64,000 nt of DNA from Nostoc sp. UCD121. Lineage in GTDB: Bacteria; Cyanobacteriota; Cyanobacteriia; Cyanobacteriales; Nostocaceae. This document shows, piece after piece, positions 48,026-56,758 of the stretch. Position numbers and translations under genes: made by a program. Positions within the stretch are counted from its first letter, which is position 1, and every line of letters starts with the position of its first letter. The stretch is taken from NCBI RefSeq assembly GCF_014222285.1, contig NZ_JACKZS010000006.1:30575-94574 (forward strand). Direction: 5' to 3'. The notes below the pieces were generated by a model. It had not been told where the DNA came from, ran no database searches, and worked only from the letters and a program-made list of their open reading frames with translations.

Positions 48026-48203
48026 GTAGACACAATCCAGTTGTCGTCAGATGATTGGTTTAGTGTCTCAATAGTTGTAAATTTCTAGTCACGATCGCAA
48101 TTAAGTTAATACTAATGAGTCTATCTTAGGGTTCATACTTTCTTACTTAGAAATTCCCTAATCTAAATGTAGAGTTTAGTCTAAGAATAGGAAAAAGATT
48201 TGT

Positions 48204-48776
48204 ATGACAGCTGATGTTTCTAAAGATATTAAGAAGGATATTAATGGATCACTCATAAGTGGTATTCTCCTGAGTATTTTAGGGGTGATTGCGATCGCAG
48301 CACCTAGTCTCTCGACCTTATTTGCCGAGACTTGGATTGCAGTAATTTTGATTTTCGCTGGATTTACAAAACTAGTTTATGCCACTCAAACCCGTCACGA
48401 AGGAGGTTTTATTTGGAAACTTCTATTGAGCGGACTCTATATTGCAACCGGTATAATGCTCTTTGTTTATCCTTATACGGGTATTCTTACACTGACTCTA
48501 TTACTTGGCAGCTTTTTGCTGGCTGAAGGTACATTCGAGTTAATTCTGGCATTCAAGTTACGTCCGCAAGGAAACTGGACTTGGATACTAGGTGATGGAA
48601 TTATTACACTGGTCTTAGGTGCAATGATTTGGTTCCAGTGGCCCTTCAATTCACCCTGGCTTCTCGGTACACTAGTTGGTGTCAGCGTTATTTTCACTGG
48701 CATCTCACGTGTGATGCTATCGCTGAATGGACGTTCTATCTCCAGTTCTACTAACGAAGCTGCAAATCCTACTTAG
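48204..48776 (+). CDS. HdeD/DUF308-like membrane protein
   Basis: This 190-residue integral membrane protein has about six hydrophobic helices in three hairpins, the layout of the HdeD/DUF308 family (LISGILLSILGVIAIAAPS; AGFTKLVYA; LLLGSFLLAEGTFELILAF; LVGVSVIFTGISRVML). In enterobacteria HdeD is linked to acid resistance; the role in cyanobacteria is not established. It has its own upstream spacer of about 180 bases and is followed by GGGAATG tandem repeats, so it is probably transcribed alone. The family call is good; the function is open. Confidence 0.8.
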   Translation: MTADVSKDIKKDINGSLISGILLSILGVIAIAAPSLSTLFAETWIAVILIFAGFTKLVYATQTRHEGGFIWKLLLSGLYIATGIMLFVYPYTGILTLTLLLGSFLLAEGTFELILAFKLRPQGNWTWILGDGIITLVLGAMIWFQWPFNSPWLLGTLVGVSVIFTGISRVMLSLNGRSISSSTNEAANPT

Positions 48777-48782
48777 TAGATA

Positions 48783-48804
48783 GGGAATGGGGAATGGGGA
48801 ATAG
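48783..48804 (+). repeat. Short tandem repeat (GGGAATG type)
   Basis: Two and a half copies of GGGGAAT/GGGAATA lie just after the HdeD-like gene. This is a short tandemly repeated repetitive sequence typical of heterocystous cyanobacteria. The same motif appears at the right edge of the window. Confidence 0.7.
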
Positions 48805-48866
48805 GAAAAAGCAATGTCCAATGTCCCATTTCCAAATTTGAATAGTGAAAGTTTACTAAGATATTG

Positions 48867-48920
48867 CAGCAGCGATGCCTAGGTTAGACTACGCCTACGC
48901 CAAGAAAATTGCTAAATTAA
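48867..48920 (+). repeat. Dispersed repeat, copy 2
   Basis: It begins CAGCAGCGATGCCTA and ends TTGCTAAATTAA, as at 46894-46930, but has an extra internal block with GACTACGCCTACGCC. It ends about 42 bases before the SLH-GHL10 start. Confidence 0.55.
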
Positions 48921-48961
48921 CTAAGGAAATCAAAATCAAGGCCAGCTAGCTGCAATCTACA

Positions 48962-51052
48962 ATGGTATCTATTGCTACTCCCTTCTCGGATATTCAAAAC
49001 CATTGGGCACGCTTATTTATTACAGCCTTAGCCCAACGTGGTATTGTTAATGGGTCGCCTAATGGTACATATCGCCCCGATAACTCACTCACTCGCGCTG
49101 AATTTGCCGCCATCATCGCCAACGCATTTGGCACAGTTACCAAGAAGCGGCAATATGTACCTTTTGTGGATGTAACCACGAATTATTGGGCAGCAGCTGC
49201 CATTCAAACAGCTTACGAAAAAGCATTTATTAGCGGGTTTCCTGATAAAAGTTTCCGCCCCGCCGAGCGAATTACTAGGGCGGAAGTTTTAATTTCCTTG
49301 GTAGCGGGCTTAGAAATTGCCACCAAGGTAAAACCAGACCTCCTCTCAACACTCCCACAAATTTATCAAGATTCTATTCAGATTCCTGCGTATGGGAAAA
49401 ATCAGGTAGCTATTGCCACCAGCGCTGGATTGGTAGTTAGTCACCCAAATATCAAATTACTCAATCCTAATCTTGCAGCTACCCGTGCAGATGTAGCAGT
49501 AATTGTTTATCAAGCTTTGGTGTATTTAGGTGAAGCAGAAAAAATTGCCTCTAGTTACTTAGTGCAGCCGCCAACACTAACGCCTACGCCAAAGCCCACA
49601 CCAACGCCAACGCCCACACCAATACCAATACCAATACCGACACCCACACCTGCACCTGTCGGTAGCGTTAAGGTAAATCATAGCCGTGAATTCCGAGGGG
49701 CGTGGGTAGTATCTGTGTGGAATGGTGATTGGCCTTCCAAAGCAGGACTTCCTGTTGCTCAACAAAAAGCTGAACTTACCGAGATTATTACTAAATTGCA
49801 AGCGCTAAACTTCAATGCCCTGATCTTTCAGGTGCGACCGGAGGGAGACGCTTTATATGAATCGCAATTAGAGCCTTGGAGTGCTTGGATTACAGGAACT
49901 CAGGGGAAAGCACCAGAACCATTTTATGATCCTTTAGCGTTTGCGATCGCAGAATGCCACAAGCGCAATATTGAACTTCATGCTTGGTTCAACCCTTACC
50001 GCGCCAGCACTTCCACCGACCCAGCTAAAACAGTCCGTCCCCACATAGCAGCTACCAATCCAGAAAGCGTTTATTTGTGGAAAACTCAACGCTGGATGGA
50101 TCCAGGATTGAAAATAGTTCAAGATAGAGCTTACAACGTAATTCTCGATGTAGTGAAGCGCTACGATATTGATGGCATTCACTTAGATGATTATTTTTAT
50201 CCATATCCCATCGAGGGACAACCTTTCCCCGATAACAAAACTTATGCTGCATATCAAGCAGCTGGTGGTTCACTCAACCTTGGCGATTGGCGACGGGACA
50301 ATGTTAACAAAATGGTACAGCGTCTCTGGCAGGGAATTAAAGCAGCCAAACCCGATGTGAAATTTGGTATTAGTCCCTTTGGGATTTATCGTCCCGGACA
50401 ACCTGCTGGCGTTACTGGGTTAGATGCTTACAATGTGTTGTATGCCGACTCGAAAAAATGGTTAGAAGAAGGGTGGATTGATTATATTGCACCTCAACTT
50501 TACTGGCGCACAGATCAAACACAACAAAGTTATTCAGCATTGCTACAGTGGTGGACACAGGTAAACACAAAGCAAAGACACGTTTACGCTGGTAACAATT
50601 TGACAGAACCAAGCAACAAGAGTCGAGAGAGTGATGAGATTGAAAAGCAGGTGAAAATTAGTCGTAGCCAAGCAGGACGGTTATCACTGGGCAATATCTT
50701 CTTTAATCTCGGTGTTTTGACAGAAAATAGTCAGGGCATTGCTGATAAATTCCAAAGTCTACTTTATAACAAACCTGCGCTACCGCCAACTTTGCCTTGG
50801 CAAGATACAACGCCACCCCCTCCACCCATTGGATTACAAGTCAATAACCGCAAACTGAGTTGGCAGCCTGGAGATAATCAGCCAGTTCGTTCTTGGACAC
50901 TTTATCGGCAAACTGGCGATACTTGGACAATTCAGCGAATTTTGTCTGCTGGCACAACCTTCGCTACCGTTCAACAAGCGGGGACTTATGCCGTATGTGC
51001 GGTTGATAGATTGGCCAATGAGAGTGCAGGAATAGTGATTACAGTGAGTTGA
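48962..51052 (+). CDS. SLH-domain glycoside hydrolase-like (GHL10) protein
   Basis: This 696-residue protein has SLH repeats at 1-180 (FSDIQNHWA, YRPDNSLTRAEFAAIIANAF, FRPAERITRAEV), a Pro/Thr-rich linker (205-235), a GHL10 domain of the PF02638 type (about 240-560; REFRGAWVVSVWNGDW, DIDGIHLDDYFYPYP) and a fibronectin-III-like end (about 600-696). SLH domains bind cell-wall polymers, and GHL10 proteins are predicted glycosidases of unknown substrate. The first SLH repeat begins at residue 8 and no signal peptide precedes it. An in-frame TAG sits five codons upstream of the ATG, so the start cannot move far. A repeat copy lies directly upstream. Either secretion is unusual or the leader was lost. 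Confidence 0.88.
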   Translation: MVSIATPFSDIQNHWARLFITALAQRGIVNGSPNGTYRPDNSLTRAEFAAIIANAFGTVTKKRQYVPFVDVTTNYWAAAAIQTAYEKAFISGFPDKSFRPAERITRAEVLISLVAGLEIATKVKPDLLSTLPQIYQDSIQIPAYGKNQVAIATSAGLVVSHPNIKLLNPNLAATRADVAVIVYQALVYLGEAEKIASSYLVQPPTLTPTPKPTPTPTPTPIPIPIPTPTPAPVGSVKVNHSREFRGAWVVSVWNGDWPSKAGLPVAQQKAELTEIITKLQALNFNALIFQVRPEGDALYESQLEPWSAWITGTQGKAPEPFYDPLAFAIAECHKRNIELHAWFNPYRASTSTDPAKTVRPHIAATNPESVYLWKTQRWMDPGLKIVQDRAYNVILDVVKRYDIDGIHLDDYFYPYPIEGQPFPDNKTYAAYQAAGGSLNLGDWRRDNVNKMVQRLWQGIKAAKPDVKFGISPFGIYRPGQPAGVTGLDAYNVLYADSKKWLEEGWIDYIAPQLYWRTDQTQQSYSALLQWWTQVNTKQRHVYAGNNLTEPSNKSRESDEIEKQVKISRSQAGRLSLGNIFFNLGVLTENSQGIADKFQSLLYNKPALPPTLPWQDTTPPPPPIGLQVNNRKLSWQPGDNQPVRSWTLYRQTGDTWTIQRILSAGTTFATVQQAGTYAVCAVDRLANESAGIVITVS

Positions 51053-51087
51053 ACAAAGATACTGCTTAGACATCTCAAAAAATGATG

Positions 51088-51113
51088 TAGGCACAATTGA
51101 TGAATTGTGCCTA
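51088..51113 (+). terminator. Hairpin downstream of the SLH-GHL10 gene
   Basis: TAGGCACAATT and AATTGTGCCTA form a perfect 11-base stem with a GATG loop, 36 bases after the stop. The T-run is weak, so it could be a terminator or an mRNA-protecting hairpin. Confidence 0.55.
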
Positions 51114-51389
51114 TCGACAATTTATTTGTTGAAGTTCTCTTATGTGCAAGTCTATGTGCATAGTTTCGGCATAGCGATATCTATCCTTTTGAGGAAAAAT
51201 TGAGATTTGCATAGGTTTTAAGGAACGGATTAACCTTTCGGTAGATTAAGACAGAATCATCAAAACTGTATATTTGGATGGGGTAACACATAATTTGCCA
51301 CAAAACCTCATGCTAAATCAGTAATTTCAAGATAAACAGATGAAATTTTGATTGAATTCTAGTTAATTTGTTCCTTATCCTCATAAGCC
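51114..51389. other. Intergenic spacer
   Basis: About 275 bases between the hairpin and the HlyD-like gene. I see no gene and no clear repeat; it presumably holds the promoter of the downstream gene. Confidence 0.4.
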
Positions 51390-52700
51390 ATGACATCCCC
51401 TGAGCCTCAAACTGATTTTGGAGAAAAAGCTCCACAAACCTCATTTGAGCCACCTTCTGGAAAACGGCGGTGGCTTTGGTTATTTTTAGTAGCACTACTA
51501 TTGTTAGGGGGCGGAACAGCCCTCGTTTGGCGTTTGCTCACTCCGCAAAATTCAGCGCCTTCAACTACTAACGCTCAACCTCAAGGGGTAAGAGTCAAAG
51601 TATCCACAGTACAAAGCGGCATAATTGAGGAAAGTTCAGATTTTATTGCGAGTCTAAAATCTCAGCGCTCAGTCACAATCCAGCCGAGAATTCAGGGCCA
51701 AATTACCCAAATATTTGTGAAATCGGGAGATCCAGTTCCCGAAGGAGCGCCAATTATCCAAGTAGATCGTACACCACAAGCAGCGATCGCTCCTAACAAT
51801 GCAGCGCCTCAAGCATTTTTATTGCAACTGGAAACTGCCCGCACTGTACTCAAATCTCTAGAAGCCCAACGAGCATCATACGTTGAGAATGTGCAATTGT
51901 ATCAGCAAACCTACGAAAAATATTCCACTCTAGCTGAACAAGGAGCCGTGTCTCGACAGACTCGCAATCAGTTTGCTGATCGACTTGCGAATGCTAAAAC
52001 TAGTCTTGATGCAATTGATTCCAGGATTCAAGCCCAAAGAGCCAATATATTGCAGGCTGAAAAAACCTTACAGCAAGCTAATGTAAATACTCAAACACAA
52101 CAAATCCAGTCTGACAAAATTACCGCTCCCTTTAGCGGCACTGTTGGCAACATGGCTGTGAAAGTAGGTGATTTAGTTAATACTTCTACACAATTAGTTA
52201 ATCTGACGCAAAATCGGCCTTTAGAATTGAACATCTCTGTACCACTACAGCAAGGGCCGCAATTGCGTAAGGGAATGCCGGTGGAGGTGATGAATACACA
52301 AGGTCAAAAGCTGGGTAGAAGTAGGGTTTTTTTCATTGCGCCTACTGCTAGTAATGAAACACAAGGGATACTGATCAAAGCACTTTTTGACAATCCTAAC
52401 GGTCAGCTACGTGCAGATCAATTGGTAAGGGCTAGAGTGTTTTGGAATCAGCGCCCCGGAATTTTAATCCCCACAACAGCAATGACTCGTGTAGGTGGCG
52501 ACACTTTTGTTTATGTAGTTGAAAGCGAAACATCTCCCCAAGGTGTATCTCAACAAGTAGCTCGACAAAGGCGCGTGAAGCTAGGCGAAATCAAAGATAA
52601 TAATTACCAAGTTCTTGAAGGATTACAACCAGAAGATAAAGTTATTATCTCAGGATTGCTCAATCTTAGAGATGGTGCTGCGATCGTTCCAGAATCTTAA
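51390..52700 (+). CDS. RND-type membrane fusion protein (HlyD/AcrA family)
   Basis: This 436-residue periplasmic adaptor has an N-terminal cytoplasmic tail, one membrane anchor (about 27-48, RRWLWLFLVALLLLGGGTAL), a lipoyl-type half motif (VTIQPRIQGQITQIFVKSGD), a coiled-coil hairpin (about 145-235), the second lipoyl half (ITAPFSGTVGNMAVKVGDLV) and a beta-barrel/membrane-proximal region. In a tripartite efflux system it would link an inner-membrane RND pump to an outer-membrane channel. No pump gene follows: the next gene is rubrerythrin, so it is an orphan here. A role in siderophore export is conceivable but unsupported, since it lies 5 kb from the receptor with unrelated genes between. 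Confidence 0.88.
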   Translation: MTSPEPQTDFGEKAPQTSFEPPSGKRRWLWLFLVALLLLGGGTALVWRLLTPQNSAPSTTNAQPQGVRVKVSTVQSGIIEESSDFIASLKSQRSVTIQPRIQGQITQIFVKSGDPVPEGAPIIQVDRTPQAAIAPNNAAPQAFLLQLETARTVLKSLEAQRASYVENVQLYQQTYEKYSTLAEQGAVSRQTRNQFADRLANAKTSLDAIDSRIQAQRANILQAEKTLQQANVNTQTQQIQSDKITAPFSGTVGNMAVKVGDLVNTSTQLVNLTQNRPLELNISVPLQQGPQLRKGMPVEVMNTQGQKLGRSRVFFIAPTASNETQGILIKALFDNPNGQLRADQLVRARVFWNQRPGILIPTTAMTRVGGDTFVYVVESETSPQGVSQQVARQRRVKLGEIKDNNYQVLEGLQPEDKVIISGLLNLRDGAAIVPES

Positions 52701-52907
52701 ATGAACTTACCCAGACCTTAATTATTGAAAGCGTCAAGCTTTTTACTCGAATATAATTGTCCAAGAGCAGCTAACAATACGGATTGCTAAATATGGACTG
52801 AAGAAGTTTGTATAAACCGTTTCTAGCTGATGCAAAGAAAGGCTCGTTTATCCGGTTGTAGAGTCTGTGTTCTCGTACTAAATATCACTTCCCTGTCATC
52901 CAAAATT

Positions 52908-53621
52908 ATGGATTTGTCAAACTTTACTACACTTCAAAACTTAGAAGCTGCCTTCGGTGGTGAATCGATGGCAAATCGCAAGTATCTGTTTTTTGCTGAC
53001 GTAGCGCGTCAACTTGGGTTTCCAGACTTGGCAAAACTTTTTAAAGAAACAGCAGATCAAGAAACTGAACACGCTTTTGCACATTTTAAGTTGCTGCATC
53101 CAGAACTTGTGGTAGAAAATGCGGCTGCTTTAACTGATGAACAAAAGCGGGAAATTATATCTCGATGTTTATCTTTGGCAATTGAAGGCGAGACTTATGA
53201 ATATACTACAATGTATCCAGAGTTTGCCGCCGATGCCCAACGCGATCGCGACAATCCTGCGGCTGAAGAATTTCTCAAACAAGTTAAAGAATCTACCGAT
53301 CATGCCAACACATTTAGAGAAGCTGCACACCGTTTTGGCTTGCTAAAATTCATCGAAAATTACCACGCCGATCGCTATGCTGAAGCCTTAGAAGTATTAA
53401 ATGGAGGACAAACAGCAACTAGAGTTGCAGGTGAAGATCCTAAAACTCGGAAATGGATTTGTAGACAATGCAGCATGATTTATGATCCCGTTGCTGGCGA
53501 TCCCGATTCTGGGATTGCACCTGGTACACCTTTTGAAGAAATTCCTGATGATTGGAAATGTCCAATTTGCGGCGCTAGCAAAAAAACTTTTAAGCCATTT
53601 GAGGAAAAAGTTGCAGCTTAG
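52908..53621 (+). CDS. rbr: Rubrerythrin
   Basis: This 237-residue protein joins a ferritin-like diiron domain (1-170) to a C-terminal rubredoxin domain. The diiron part shows Glu/His ligand motifs ([30 protein letters not shown]). The rubredoxin part shows [12 protein letters not shown] and [10 protein letters not shown], four cysteines for one iron. Rubrerythrins reduce hydrogen peroxide. An upstream ATG at 52830 is in frame, but the added 26 residues do not fit the family; the ATG at 52908 begins the usual [21 protein letters not shown] good terminator follows at 53656. It appears monocistronic. Confidence 0.93.
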   Translation: MDLSNFTTLQNLEAAFGGESMANRKYLFFADVARQLGFPDLAKLFKETADQETEHAFAHFKLLHPELVVENAAALTDEQKREIISRCLSLAIEGETYEYTTMYPEFAADAQRDRDNPAAEEFLKQVKESTDHANTFREAAHRFGLLKFIENYHADRYAEALEVLNGGQTATRVAGEDPKTRKWICRQCSMIYDPVAGDPDSGIAPGTPFEEIPDDWKCPICGASKKTFKPFEEKVAA

Positions 53622-53655
53622 GACGACAATTAATTAGGCACTCTTTTTAGCATAT

Positions 53656-53689
53656 AAACGCGAAGTATCCTTAAGACGCTTCGCGTTTT
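53656..53689 (+). terminator. Rho-independent terminator after rubrerythrin
   Basis: AAACGCGAAG and CTTCGCGTTT make a perfect 10-base stem around a 13-base loop and run into TTTTC, 35 bases after the stop. This is a convincing intrinsic terminator. Confidence 0.8.
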
Positions 53690-53707
53690 CGATTATTTAT
53701 CGCAACA

Positions 53708-53842
53708 GAATTCAGGAGTCAGGATTCAGAATGGGCTAAATGCCCCGCTACCGCTAACAGAATGGATTGTGACCGAAAAAGCTTATATTGCAACGCTTAC
53801 GAGTATCTTGATTTTGACTCATTAATTCTGACTTCTGAATTC
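53708..53842. mobile_element. MITE-like element with terminal inverted repeats
   Basis: A 135-base stretch starts GAATTCAGGAGTCAGGAT and ends ATTCTGACTTCTGAATTC; the ends are inverted copies matching at about 16 of 18 bases. Inside is GGGCTAAATGCCCCGCTACCGC, a degenerate form of the GGGCTACGCCCCG palindrome. It holds no ORF of note. A partial relative lies at 62998-63039. The size and ends fit a non-autonomous miniature element. Confidence 0.6.
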
Positions 53843-53982
53843 TTTATCAAGCACAGGTTAGTATCATGAATTCACCAGAAGATAAAATAGGAAACCGTTG
53901 TGTTTTTATGTGACTATCTGAAGAGCAATGTTAATCCGTGGTAAAGACTTGAGTAAACATTTATTGTTTTCAAATTAGCAAG
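53843..53982. other. Spacer between convergent rubrerythrin and phosphatase genes
   Basis: No gene is seen. AATTAGCAAGCTAATT at 53973-53988 is a perfect inverted repeat overlapping the phosphatase stop codon and may aid termination. Confidence 0.4.
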
Positions 53983-56010
53983 CTAATTACCAGGTGGACA
54001 CAATTGCCGCACTTTTTGAGGAAGTTGCCGACACATTTGCTGGAATCCTTGAGGATTAATTTGCCACCAAGCAAATAATCCTAAACTTGTACCCCCTACA
54101 AGCAACGCAAACATTCCCCCCAGCATTACCAAGCGTTTACCCCGATTAGGTTTTGTAATTAAGGTTGGTGGAATTTCTGGGCTTGTAACTGATTCCTCTG
54201 AAGTATCTAAATCTAGATCCAAATCTAGATCCAAATCTAGCAAAGTTTGCGAACTTTCTGTGAAGGAAATTAATTCCTCTTGTTCCTGTTGTTCCTCTAA
54301 TTCCTCTAATTCCTCTAATTCCTCTTGTTCTTCTTGTTCTTCTTGTATCTCTGCTTCTATGATCTCTTCTGGCAACGCCGGAGTCACAGGTACTAAGTAT
54401 TCGGGAGCAACACGGCAATAAGTGAGAACAACTGACGTATTATCACGCCCATTTTTTTCGTTTGCCAAGTTAATCCAGTTGCGGACAGCATCTTCAACTG
54501 TCATCTGGCCTTTTAACACGGGTATTGCATAATCTTGCCAATATTGTTCCACCCTGTTATTATCACTTAAACCATCAGAACACAGTAGTAATATGCCATC
54601 TTCTTCCACAATAAATCGCTGAATCTTGAGACGTAAAGATTCTGCATTTCTTGTCCCCAACGCTTGAGTTAAGGCAGTAGCATCTGTTCTTATTAATGCT
54701 TTTCGATACAAACTTTTGGCAAAGCGGACTTCTCGCGTCGCCACATCATCATCTACTGTGAGTAGCTGACAATAGTTGCGAGTAATCCAATAGGCACGGC
54801 TATCGCCAACATTAGCCAAGTAAAGTTCATGGGTATTATTTGATTGCCATCCAGTACTTGTCTGTACTCGTTGTGGAACTTGTAACGCCATGACAATGGT
54901 TGTAGCCATACGTTCTTTACCTTGACGTTTTTGTTCGTTATTGCGGGCACAAATCACATTATTTACCACCCGTAAGCTTGCTTCTAATTGTTCCTGCAAT
55001 AACTCTGGTGATACAAGTACAGCTTGTTCTGTAACCTCCGCTAGTAAAACGCGAATTTGCAACTTTACAGACTGCACTGCCAATCTACTGGCAACCTCGC
55101 CGCCTTCGTGTCCACCAATGCCATCGCAAACAATTGACAAGTGGGAGAATAAAGGCTCATCTAAGTCATTCAAAGTATTTGGGTAGCAAGCGTCTTCATT
55201 TTGCGCCATAATTGGGCCAATATCTGTAGAACCTGCCACCTTCAAAACTAGTGGCAATTCTGCCGCAGATGCTAGTAATAAACCATTGAGTTGAGTAGCA
55301 ACATCATCCAACTCAATTTCCGTTTCACACATATCCTGGACTATGTTCTGCAACCCTTTAGCTACTGATGTCTTTGCAGAAGCTACCCAAAACTGCCAAC
55401 ATTCCCCCAGATTTTTTAAACTCAGCTTCTCATCTTCTGATGTTTGGTAGAGTTCTAACAGTCGCACACACCAACCTTGGACTCTCAAGTTGTCTGCTAC
55501 TAGTAAACTGCGGCTAAGTCCTAATTCTGATAAAGGTGTCCAAAGTTGGAGAATTTGCCACAGCCAATAAACTTGTCGTACCGCCGTTGCTTGCTCCCAA
55601 GCTTCAACAATAGTTGGATAGATATTTCCTGTGTCATCTATCGGCACATTTTCCAATAAGAGGATATCACTTGTATCTTCCTCACCATCACTAGCAAACC
55701 CATAAGCTTGGGGCAGATGTAACCGTTCTTGATATAACCGTAGATAAGGAATTACTTCCTTTGGTAATTCTTCAGGGACATCTGGTGGTAGTCCTGGTTG
55801 AGTATCCAGCCAAATCTGGCGAGTAATTACTCCATATCTATCTGCTACTTTTGTACCTGGTGTAATTTGAGCAGACAATGAGCCAGTAGCCCAAAGATAA
55901 CGGTGAACCAAGGGAGTTTGGCAACTTGCACAAACACGATCTCCAATAGGATTAATGGGGCTATTACAGCCTGGATTTATACAATAAATTGTCAGTTGAG
56001 TAGAAATCAT
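53983..56010 (-). CDS. Zinc-ribbon/pseudokinase-like/PP2C serine-threonine phosphatase
   Basis: This 675-residue protein starts with a small zinc ribbon (CINPGC...CASCQ, residues 9-32). Residues 45-250 resemble a degenerate kinase C-lobe (LLVADNLRVQGWCVRLLEL) with no catalytic motifs. A PP2C phosphatase domain follows (about 260-530) with the metal-binding set: QNEDA near 268, CDGIGGHEGG near 295, NVGDSRAYW near 402, CSDGLSDNN near 477 and GRDNTS near 523. Then come an acidic stretch rich in EEQEELEE, a run of LD dipeptides, and one membrane helix (about 633-653) with a short tail. It is probably membrane-anchored with the catalytic part in the cytoplasm. The acidic and LD stretches are encoded by DNA tandem repeats. 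The pseudokinase reading is tentative. Confidence 0.88.
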   Translation of the reverse strand: MISTQLTIYCINPGCNSPINPIGDRVCASCQTPLVHRYLWATGSLSAQITPGTKVADRYGVITRQIWLDTQPGLPPDVPEELPKEVIPYLRLYQERLHLPQAYGFASDGEEDTSDILLLENVPIDDTGNIYPTIVEAWEQATAVRQVYWLWQILQLWTPLSELGLSRSLLVADNLRVQGWCVRLLELYQTSEDEKLSLKNLGECWQFWVASAKTSVAKGLQNIVQDMCETEIELDDVATQLNGLLLASAAELPLVLKVAGSTDIGPIMAQNEDACYPNTLNDLDEPLFSHLSIVCDGIGGHEGGEVASRLAVQSVKLQIRVLLAEVTEQAVLVSPELLQEQLEASLRVVNNVICARNNEQKRQGKERMATTIVMALQVPQRVQTSTGWQSNNTHELYLANVGDSRAYWITRNYCQLLTVDDDVATREVRFAKSLYRKALIRTDATALTQALGTRNAESLRLKIQRFIVEEDGILLLCSDGLSDNNRVEQYWQDYAIPVLKGQMTVEDAVRNWINLANEKNGRDNTSVVLTYCRVAPEYLVPVTPALPEEIIEAEIQEEQEEQEELEELEELEEQQEQEELISFTESSQTLLDLDLDLDLDLDTSEESVTSPEIPPTLITKPNRGKRLVMLGGMFALLVGGTSLGLFAWWQINPQGFQQMCRQLPQKVRQLCPPGN
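54205..54240 (-). repeat. In-gene 12-base tandem repeat
   Basis: ATCTAGATCCAA repeats about three times and encodes the Leu-Asp run in the phosphatase. Twelve-base units keep the frame. Confidence 0.75.
54272..54347 (-). repeat. In-gene 9-base tandem repeats
   Basis: TTCCTCTAA, TTCCTCTTG and TTCTTCTTG units repeat and encode the Glu-rich stretch (EEQEELEE) of the phosphatase. Nine-base units keep the frame; the copy number probably varies between strains. Confidence 0.75.
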
Positions 56011-56243
56011 AAAAGTATAAATTTAAAAAACCAATCAACTCATGAATTTCAATTACATTTAGCTGGCAATGGCTTGAAGGCTAGAATAGACTGGATTCGT
56101 GTACCGCTAGCTACACCTGGTTACTGAAAGTAATCAAAATTATTGGTAAAAAGACCAAGTTTTGCTTTCTGTAAATAACTTACGTCTGGCTGTATCTAAT
56201 CGTAGAAATGGATTTACGTCAATGTAGAGTCTAGGATGGCACT
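56011..56243. other. Divergent spacer between phosphatase and NfeD-like genes
   Basis: About 230 bases with no convincing gene; it should hold promoters for both directions. No operator was recognised. Confidence 0.4.
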
Positions 56244-56678
56244 ATGCCAAGTTTGACCTTAATCTGGCTTCTGGCGGGAGCAGTTTTGTGTCTCATGGAA
56301 CTGTTCTTACCATCGGCGTTTGTCGCCTTCATGATGGGAATTAGCGCTTTTGTGGTGGCGCTGCTGTCTGGAGTGGGTTTGGGAAATGTATGGTTGCAAG
56401 TTGTAGTTTGGCTATTAGTTTCCACATTCCTAATCGTGCTTTCTCGTCGGTTTTTGCAACCACGACGACGCAAATCGAAAATTCAGGATGCAGTCATAGC
56501 CGAAACTTTAACAGAAATTCCGCCTGGTAAAACAGGGCGGGTGTTGTATGAGGGAAATTCCTGGCAAGCACGATGTGACGATGACAAATTTACCATAGCA
56601 CCCCATCAAAGAGTTTATGTAGTTAGGAGAGAGGGTACTACTTTGATTGTGATACCAGAAAATTTGTTGAATTCTTAG
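56244..56678 (+). CDS. NfeD-like membrane protein (short form)
   Basis: This 144-residue protein has three N-terminal hydrophobic helices (about 4-24, 27-45, 48-68), a basic loop (RRFLQPRRRKSK) and a C-terminal OB-fold domain (about 85-140; GKTGRVLYEGNSWQARCDD). This is the short NfeD form without the ClpP-type protease domain. Such genes sit next to SPFH/stomatin genes, as here (80 bases downstream). NfeD proteins are thought to act with SPFH scaffolds in membrane organisation or quality control. The pair is probably one operon. Confidence 0.88.
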   Translation: MPSLTLIWLLAGAVLCLMELFLPSAFVAFMMGISAFVVALLSGVGLGNVWLQVVVWLLVSTFLIVLSRRFLQPRRRKSKIQDAVIAETLTEIPPGKTGRVLYEGNSWQARCDDDKFTIAPHQRVYVVRREGTTLIVIPENLLNS

Positions 56679-56681
56679 TTA

Positions 56682-56710
56682 TTTGTCATTGGTCATTTGT
56701 CATTGGTAAT
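56682..56710 (+). repeat. Short tandem repeat (TCATTGG/TCATTTG)
   Basis: GTCATTG and GTCATTT heptamers repeat between the NfeD-like and SPFH genes. A related inverted form (CAATGACAAATGAC) lies at about 57828-57841 after the SPFH gene. Confidence 0.65.
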
Positions 56711-56758
56711 TATCATCTTACCTTTGAGATTTAATACTTTAAAATCAGGAGATTCACA

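Noticed and set aside
54146..54418. Repetitive minus-strand ORF (RRTRGIRGIRGI type)
   Set aside because: It is an alternate frame of the repeat-coded acidic tail of the PP2C gene.
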